From Perkinsus chesapeaki (lineage: Eukaryota; Perkinsozoa; Perkinsida; Perkinsidae), in assembly GCA_013115145.1 (NCBI GenBank), contig JAAPAO010000201.1:1-34335 (forward strand): a stretch of 34,335 nucleotides of DNA, written 5' to 3'. Shown in pieces: positions 32,001 through 34,335 of the stretch. Made by a program: the position numbers and the translations under genes. The notes under the pieces were generated by a model that was not told where the DNA came from, did not search any database, and saw only the letters and a program-made list of their open reading frames with translations. Positions within the stretch are counted from its first letter, which is position 1; each line of letters starts with the position of its first letter.

Positions 32001-33177
32001 TCCGCGTACACGCTCTCGCGGGCAGAGCGCGTTGGCATTGTATCCTTGGTAGGTGCCCAGTAACCCTAGAATGGGGTTGGTTCCTCCTTTCCTCAAAGTC
32101 ACCCCGATGCATGGCTCCGCTGCTGTCGATGACCCAACTGTAATTGAAGTGGAGTATTCGCCTCCCGATTCCCACACGCTACATGGGACGATGCTTAAGG
32201 TGATGCTAGCTGACGCTGCCTAAAAGTCGTGGCTCCCCTCAGCTCCTCGTTGGTGGAAACGGGCCCGGACAAAATGTGTATAATATTGACCTCGCGGGCA
32301 GTGCTAGACGGCCCGTGGTGGATTTCTCTTTCACAGAGAAAGACTTCGGGCCTACTTTCATGCTCCAGTCTGGCCAGACATCTTCAAACCCATCTGGTGG
32401 AGGTGAGCGGAGGCAGCCGGCTTTTCCCCAAGATGCTGGTCCCTTAGATGGAATCAGCTACTTCAGCGCTGTCGCAAACCTTACTATTACAAACAGAGAC
32501 ACTGCGCCCTGCTCGATCACCACCTCGAAACTAGGGGAGAGCGAAGACTTTGAAGTCAGAGCTTCCGAGGGACTGCAAATCGCTGTCGGAGAGACAGCTA
32601 ATGTTCCAATAGCGTTTGTTCCTAAAGAACTGCGTATGTATTCTGAGACGGTAGAGTTTACTCTCAACGGATGCACCAAGGTAAATGTTCGTTTGAAAGG
32701 TAAGTCAGCGCTTCGTGCTCTATCTCATGTTTGTAATCAGGTCGAGGCATTCCGTTATATCTCGAAACAGAGTTACCCGAGATGCAATTGTTAGATTTCG
32801 GGCATGTGTCCTCCGAACAGCACCAAACTGTCACCAAAGAAGTTGTATTGGTCAACAGATCGGCGGCTAGTGTGAGATTCACGTTGGCGGACATTGATGT
32901 AAGAGTAGGGCTCCAAGGATTCTGCGAGAAGATCTTATGTTAGAAGGAGCTCCGTGACAAGCAAATCAGTTGGCAACCCAATGGCATGATTGAGCTCAAG
33001 CGTCGAGAGAAGGTTACTATAAGGATGTCATTTTCTCCCGCTTCTCGGATGCGGCCGTTCATGTTGCCCCTACAAGCTCTCCTGGACGGTCCAGCCGAAG
33101 CGGGACACTTTTCCGTGCGCATTCTCAACGTTAAAGGGGCTTCCTACTCCTCTGCTTCACGAGCAGGAAAAGTCTAA
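16241..33177 (+). CDS. HYDIN: HYDIN (hydrocephalus-inducing protein homologue), ciliary central-pair protein
   Basis: Segments along the gene match animal HYDIN in collinear order: the N-terminal EPLFEPSPPVI, the VTEREVFAVPIRA strand, FPNLSFDKAELDFGAVLN, the P-loop module, PICHFDL-like and WTFRVPSQELVVPF regions, and finally ELKRREKVTIRMSFSP. HYDIN is known as a giant scaffold of repeated ASH/MSP (immunoglobulin-like) domains in the C2 projection of the axonemal central pair, needed for normal flagellar beating. The product here is about 4,300 residues by rough count. Introns confirmed by frame and homology include 16475-16521, 16633-16675, 16883-16925, 17614-17655, 18283-18328, 18692-18739, 18890-18938, 19275-19324, 26232-26276, 31335-31392, 31665-31705, 31847-31888, 32200-32242, 32700-32740 and 32899-32943. 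The start is uncertain: ATG at 16241 or 16277, or an upstream exon. The tail ends several hundred residues earlier than in animals. Confidence 0.96.
17029..17483 (+). other. HYDIN: Long intron in HYDIN (455 nt)
   Basis: A GTGGGC donor follows MLQ; the acceptor CTTATCAG leads into SIDDAVYCISGATGLL. A split Gly codon (G|GT) joins the exons exactly, and the joined protein follows HYDIN through an ASH domain. The intron is AT-rich, has stops in all frames, and no recognisable element. It is ten times the usual intron length here. Confidence 0.8.
17484..17828 (+). other. HYDIN: HYDIN exons 5-6, completing an early ASH domain
   Basis: Encodes LLEAGQGAQIELAFKPMTLE, then after a 42-nt intron (17614-17655) ATIECEGRGVTADIRFSARN and LQMDKTYIALSNTLG. 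This parallels the animal HYDIN segment around its VEKTYISLAN motif. The exons sit between two long introns. Confidence 0.85.
17829..18096 (+). other. HYDIN: Long intron in HYDIN (268 nt)
   Basis: GTGAGG donor after ALSNTL plus one base; acceptor TTGATAAG. The joined sequence reads SNTLGTRKSFIITNNSDVIV, in line with the HYDIN strand that ends in a helical Trp-x-Ala-Phe segment (ELSWRAF). Nothing recognisable lies inside. Confidence 0.7.
18097..19482 (+). other. HYDIN: HYDIN exons 7-13: helical linker and two ASH domains
   Basis: Begins with ELSWRAFSSDAMDAEEKEK, the helical linker after the early ASH domains, then DPLYFYDDAFTIEPVITTIY, SYDDLDVGQVYVESEHQYEV and SFTFDVDSIDFGLVSVGFLN. Introns at 18283-18328, 18534-18576, 18692-18739, 18890-18938, 19043-19177 and 19275-19324 all keep frame. 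The D-[FL]-G-x-V motif followed by a strand and an N-x-[GS] turn is the recurrent ASH/MSP signature. Confidence 0.85.
19483..19893 (+). other. HYDIN: Long intron in HYDIN (411 nt)
   Basis: GTAAGG donor; CCTTTTCAG acceptor. A split Thr codon (AC|A) joins GIILTNT to SDVAISFILRVPADG, matching the HYDIN sequence at this point. It contains a perfect hairpin (19526-19545) and a second weaker one (GGGGAA/TTCCCC near 19825). Inner open frames are on the opposite strand and overlap exon sequence, so they are not genes. Confidence 0.85.
19526..19545. repeat. Hairpin inside the 411-nt HYDIN intron
   Basis: TTATGGACT, a 2-nt centre TC, then AGTCCATAA: perfect 9-bp inverted arms. Located 43 nt after the donor. 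Confidence 0.6.
20153..20496 (+). other. HYDIN: Long intron in HYDIN (344 nt)
   Basis: GTCAGT donor after LLSIPIS; acceptor CTATCAG before AECGVPSVSFEPVEAL. Phase 0. The flanking exons match consecutive HYDIN segments (around its LALLITARCVVP). No element is recognised inside. Confidence 0.85.
20497..21494 (+). other. HYDIN: HYDIN exons encoding two further ASH domains
   Basis: Encodes FGEVFIRYPFHKCLVIHNTS, NVPYPITLEAQAVGPKVFAE, RPEEAQKYADVMYLMVEEGD and DVKVVDFGTQYTTQKVTKDI. Each contains or borders an ASH [DS]-[FW]-G motif. Introns read from frame include 20648-20705 (58 nt) and short ones after SSHVVTLTLHARRPGPVKIP and AIKCLD. Confidence 0.8.
21495..21775 (+). other. HYDIN: Long intron in HYDIN (281 nt)
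   Basis: GTGAGC donor after RTITWL; acceptor CCACTTAG before VSKEAAREKALKQLGKDG. The join reproduces the HYDIN order: a Trp-ending strand followed by a Lys-rich linker. A 82-codon frame overlapping this intron has no domain signal and ends within the exon in the wrong frame. Confidence 0.8.
21776..25424 (+). other. HYDIN: HYDIN middle exons: ASH domains up to the long T-rich intron
   Basis: In order: SATLKSGTGYRFTITACSEV, PLEITNISPLPITFSLKVPA, VVFPNLSFDKAELDFGAVLN, TVAGGPCYDIRLRGRAAEMA, VDKTSLDFGSMQFDTSADRE, ISVNGLGVYPAVVLNLPRTN, a Ser/Arg-rich loop (24118-24330), CDFGDIVLGQSRRQPFTVYN, and TISPTFGVLEPGQSSALQ. All have collinear counterparts in animal HYDIN. Introns range from about 40 to 132 nt (22660-22791 is the 132-nt one). 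The boundaries around 23490-23800 and 24010-24110 are only approximate. Confidence 0.8.
25425..25738 (+). other. HYDIN: Long T-rich intron in HYDIN (314 nt)
   Basis: GTGAGA donor after SSALQ; acceptor CGCCTCAG before ISFTPNGVASFHEKIALRIK. Phase 0. From about 25490 to 25720 the plus strand is strikingly T-rich, with T-runs interrupted by single A (25550-25590) and repeated GACAT/CATA words. This strong strand asymmetry is absent elsewhere in the window. It could be an extended polypyrimidine tract. Confidence 0.85.
26412..26820 (+). other. HYDIN: Adenylate-kinase-like P-loop module of HYDIN
   Basis: VSVIILGLPKSGKTTVARAL contains a Walker A motif (G-L-P-K-S-G-K-T-T) after a hydrophobic strand. 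About 70 residues later comes ADVADIIRRRVDLSDCNTGV followed by VVWDDG, the HYDIN counterpart of the adenylate kinase region with a conserved L-S-D-C-x-x-G-V-V-[FW]-D-[DG]-[GL]. Animal HYDIN has the same insertion between ASH blocks. The Walker A Lys and both Thr are intact, so nucleotide binding is plausible. Catalysis is not shown. Confidence 0.9.
27380..31334 (+). other. HYDIN: Tandem ASH/MSP block after the kinase-like module
   Basis: Begins PVPRLPRGTSGIFNLLTPKA, with QRVAVQFSATKSGTFSEQFK following. Repeated units of about 110-130 residues carry [ID]-[DN]-F-G-x-[LV]-x-[VA]-G, a strand, an N-[DT]-[GS] turn, and a G-x-L-x-P-G-[EQ] turn. Near the end, ECSQTEPILFAETVLYHARQ and WTFRVPSQELVVPFQLVG match animal HYDIN landmarks. 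ASH domains are Ig-like folds found in ciliary and centrosomal proteins. Confidence 0.9.
31393..33177 (+). other. HYDIN: HYDIN 3' exons and early C-terminus
   Basis: Exons encode VLVNYQTRRTVSLINREHLP, GKMTLGITFKPLEEKLYNFN, EPIILNIKGSAYKIKSTLSL, ANVPIAFVPKELRMYSETVE, PEMQLLDFGHVSSEQHQTVT and ELKRREKVTIRMSFSPASRM. They are joined by introns of 41-47 nt (31517-31563, 31665-31705, 31847-31888, 32200-32242, 32700-32740, 32899-32943). The junctions between 31978 and 32080 are unclear. The last exon ends with TAA at 33175-33177. In animals several hundred more residues follow this point; no matching sequence is visible downstream. Confidence 0.85.
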
Positions 33178-33802
33178 CAAGGCACTCATGAGTCTTGTCG
33201 GCCATCCTAGCTAGCAGCTACTGAAGCTCCTCCATACATGTGTTCATGACTGACTATTTGTCTAGAATGGCTACACTTGGCTATTAACGTGCTATCATCT
33301 GTCGGGCTTTGCGTTCCCGAGTTGAGTACTAAGTCATAGTCCCGCTCTGAGTGCTTGATGACAAAGTGCATTCCCCCAAAAAGATTCCGCATGACACCTG
33401 GGAATACTTTGAGGTCTTACGTGGTAACCTAAACTTACCGCGATCGGCGATCACTGATCGCAGCTGAACTCTTATCACTAGCCGACCTCCTTGCCCGAAA
33501 AACTAACAATGGACTTGTTAGAACCAACCCAACTCACAGATAGCTTGTGGAAGGCTCGGGAGTTTACGTGTGATGCCTAAATTACGACACCATCAATGAA
33601 CGATAGCAAGATAAACAAATAGAATAGCGTAGGTGACGTAGAATAGCATAAAAACAGTGAGACAATTGTGATTAAAAGTTGATACATACATACCGTCATT
33701 GCGGCACGAAAATTCACAAAGTTAAGACGTAAACAAAGGTCCAGCAAAGTACTGGAGATTCTCCAGTGGAGGAAGTAAGTTCCGATGAGTTCACCTCAGC
33801 TC
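33178..33802. other. Convergent intergenic gap between HYDIN and the mucin-like gene
   Basis: No reading frame with domain content and no HYDIN-like strand was found. It must hold the 3' ends of both convergent genes. It includes the palindrome at 33447-33461 and a short direct repeat (TAGAATAGC twice near 33620-33650). Confidence 0.55.
33447..33461. repeat. 15-nt palindrome with 7-bp arms and a 1-nt centre
   Basis: GCGATCA, a single C, then TGATCGC. It is preceded by an overlapping CGATCG palindrome (33441-33446), giving three closely spaced GATC words. It lies in the convergent gap, about 270 bp after the HYDIN stop. Confidence 0.5.
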
Positions 33803-34335
33803 TTACTCTGAACATTCACAAGGCGTATCAGTGCCGGAGCATACACTTGGTATCTGCCAGTACTTACAGTAGGTACCAGGATGCACCGAGTTGCAGAAGT
33901 CATCACATTGAGGCTCTCCTCCACCGCCACAAGGTGTAGTTGTAGTAGTTGTTGTGGTGTCGCACGACTCAGTAGTGGAAAGAATGACAGTCGTACTGTG
34001 AGGCTTCGTGGTATGTACTGCTGTCGTGCTTACAGACGATGTGGTTGACACCTGCGATGTAGCTATGGCCGTAGTCGTCTCATCACCACATGAGCACGGC
34101 AGATTTGTTCCACTACAAACGCTGGGATACTTGTAGTACATGCAGTAGCTACCACTCTGTACCGAATCGCAGTACGCGTCACACTTCAGCTCGCTACTCG
34201 TGGTCGTACTAGTAGTTGTGGTCGTACTAGTAGTTGTGGTCGTACTAGTAGTTGTGGTCGTACTAGTAGTTGTGGTCGTACTAGTAGTTGTGGTCGTACT
34301 AGTAGTTGTGGTCGTACTAGTAGTTGTGGTCGTAG
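33803..34335 (-). CDS. Mucin-like protein with repeated six-cysteine modules (5' end beyond the window)
   Basis: Read on the minus strand, the frame enters from the right edge and ends at TAA (33803-33805). In protein order it has a T-T-S-T-T-T repeat array, a Cys module (CDAYCDSVQSGSYC then PSVCSGTNLPCSC), a Thr/Ser-rich linker of about 60 residues, and a second module (CDDFCNSVHPGTYC then PSVCSGTDTPCEC) almost at the C-terminus. Both modules have identical spacing: C-x3-C-x8-C-x8-C-x6-C-x-C. Thr-rich linkers suggest dense O-glycosylation and an extracellular or wall location. The module family is not recognised; repeated Cys knots on mucin linkers often bind carbohydrate, but that is inference. 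The start and any signal peptide lie outside the window. Confidence 0.8.
   Translation of the reverse strand, partial: TTTTTSTTTTTSTTTTTSTTTTTSTTTTTSTTTTTSTTTTTSTTTSSELKCDAYCDSVQSGSYCMYYKYPSVCSGTNLPCSCGDETTTAIATSQVSTTSSVSTTAVHTTKPHSTTVILSTTESCDTTTTTTTTPCGGGGEPQCDDFCNSVHPGTYCKYWQIPSVCSGTDTPCECSE
33806..33916 (-). other. C-terminal six-cysteine module
   Basis: Encodes EPQCDDFCNSVHPGTYC, CKYWQIPSVC and CSGTDTPCECSE. It shares with the upstream copy (about 34085-34185) the words C-D-x-[YF]-C-[DN]-S-V, G-[ST]-Y-C, P-S-V-C-S-G-T and P-C-x-C, with no change in Cys spacing. It ends three residues before the stop. Confidence 0.8.
34201..34335 (-). repeat. 18-bp tandem repeat, 7.5 copies, in frame, reaching the window edge
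   Basis: The plus-strand unit TGGTCGTACTAGTAGTTG repeats without any visible base change from 34201 to the end. On the coding (minus) strand it encodes the hexapeptide T-T-S-T-T-T. Because the unit is a multiple of three, copy number can change without breaking the frame. The true length is unknown since it runs off the window. Confidence 0.95.

Noticed and set aside
16241-33177. Reading HYDIN as a pseudogene because its frame is broken many times
   Set aside because: The breaks tested coincide with GT-AG introns that restore frame and homology, and a 1,686-codon exon is intact. A pseudogene would show stops or frameshifts inside conserved strands, and I saw none in the segments checked.
34201-34335. 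CRISPR-like or telomere-like array
   Set aside because: The repeats are contiguous without spacers and are in frame with a coding sequence, so they are a coding minisatellite.

Overview
The window looks like nuclear DNA of a flagellated protist with compact, intron-rich genes. My best guess is an alveolate of the Perkinsus type. The reasons are a complete-looking motile-cilium gene (HYDIN), very short GT-AG introns (mostly 41-58 nt), standard stop codons (which argues against most ciliates), and surface or secreted proteins rich in Thr, Cys or N-glycosylation sites. The genus is inference; flagellate, eukaryotic and intron-rich are seen directly.

Layout. (1) 2-555 (+): the 3' end of an unidentified gene cut by the left edge. 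(2) 650-1615 (-): an intronless secreted glycoprotein with a predicted GPI anchor. (3) 2219-13025 (+): a large multi-exon gene, diverging from the previous one, for a single-pass membrane protein. It has about 11 Ig-like (filamin/Big-like) repeats marked by a D-x-[YFH]-G-N signature, an FN3-like module, one membrane span near 7927-7986, then a very long charged coiled-coil tail. (4) 13026-16240: a 3.2-kb stretch with little coding signal, except a 55-codon gene for a small secreted six-cysteine peptide (14281-14448, -) and short palindromes. (5) 16241-33177 (+): HYDIN, the giant ASH/MSP-domain protein of the ciliary central pair, including its adenylate-kinase-like P-loop module. (6) 33178-33802: a convergent intergenic gap. 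(7) 33803-34335 (-): the 3' end of a mucin-like protein with two copies of a six-cysteine module and an in-frame 18-bp repeat array running off the right edge.

HYDIN is the anchor of the annotation. Segments along its length match the animal protein in order, so many introns can be placed by reading frame plus homology. The splice joins I tested keep frame, so it looks like a live gene. Its structure is uneven. The 5' third is cut into many small exons and holds six introns of 268-455 nt among the usual 41-58 nt ones. The middle is one 5.06-kb exon, and the last part is again split by tiny introns. Its C-terminus appears to stop several hundred residues before the animal protein does.

Functionally, HYDIN should act in flagellar beating of a swimming stage. 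The other four recognisable products (GPI glycoprotein, Ig-repeat membrane protein, small Cys-rich peptide, mucin-like Cys-module protein) are all surface or secreted. No link between them and HYDIN beyond proximity is shown. No RNA genes, CRISPR arrays or recognisable transposons were found. No promoter or polyadenylation signal could be called with confidence.
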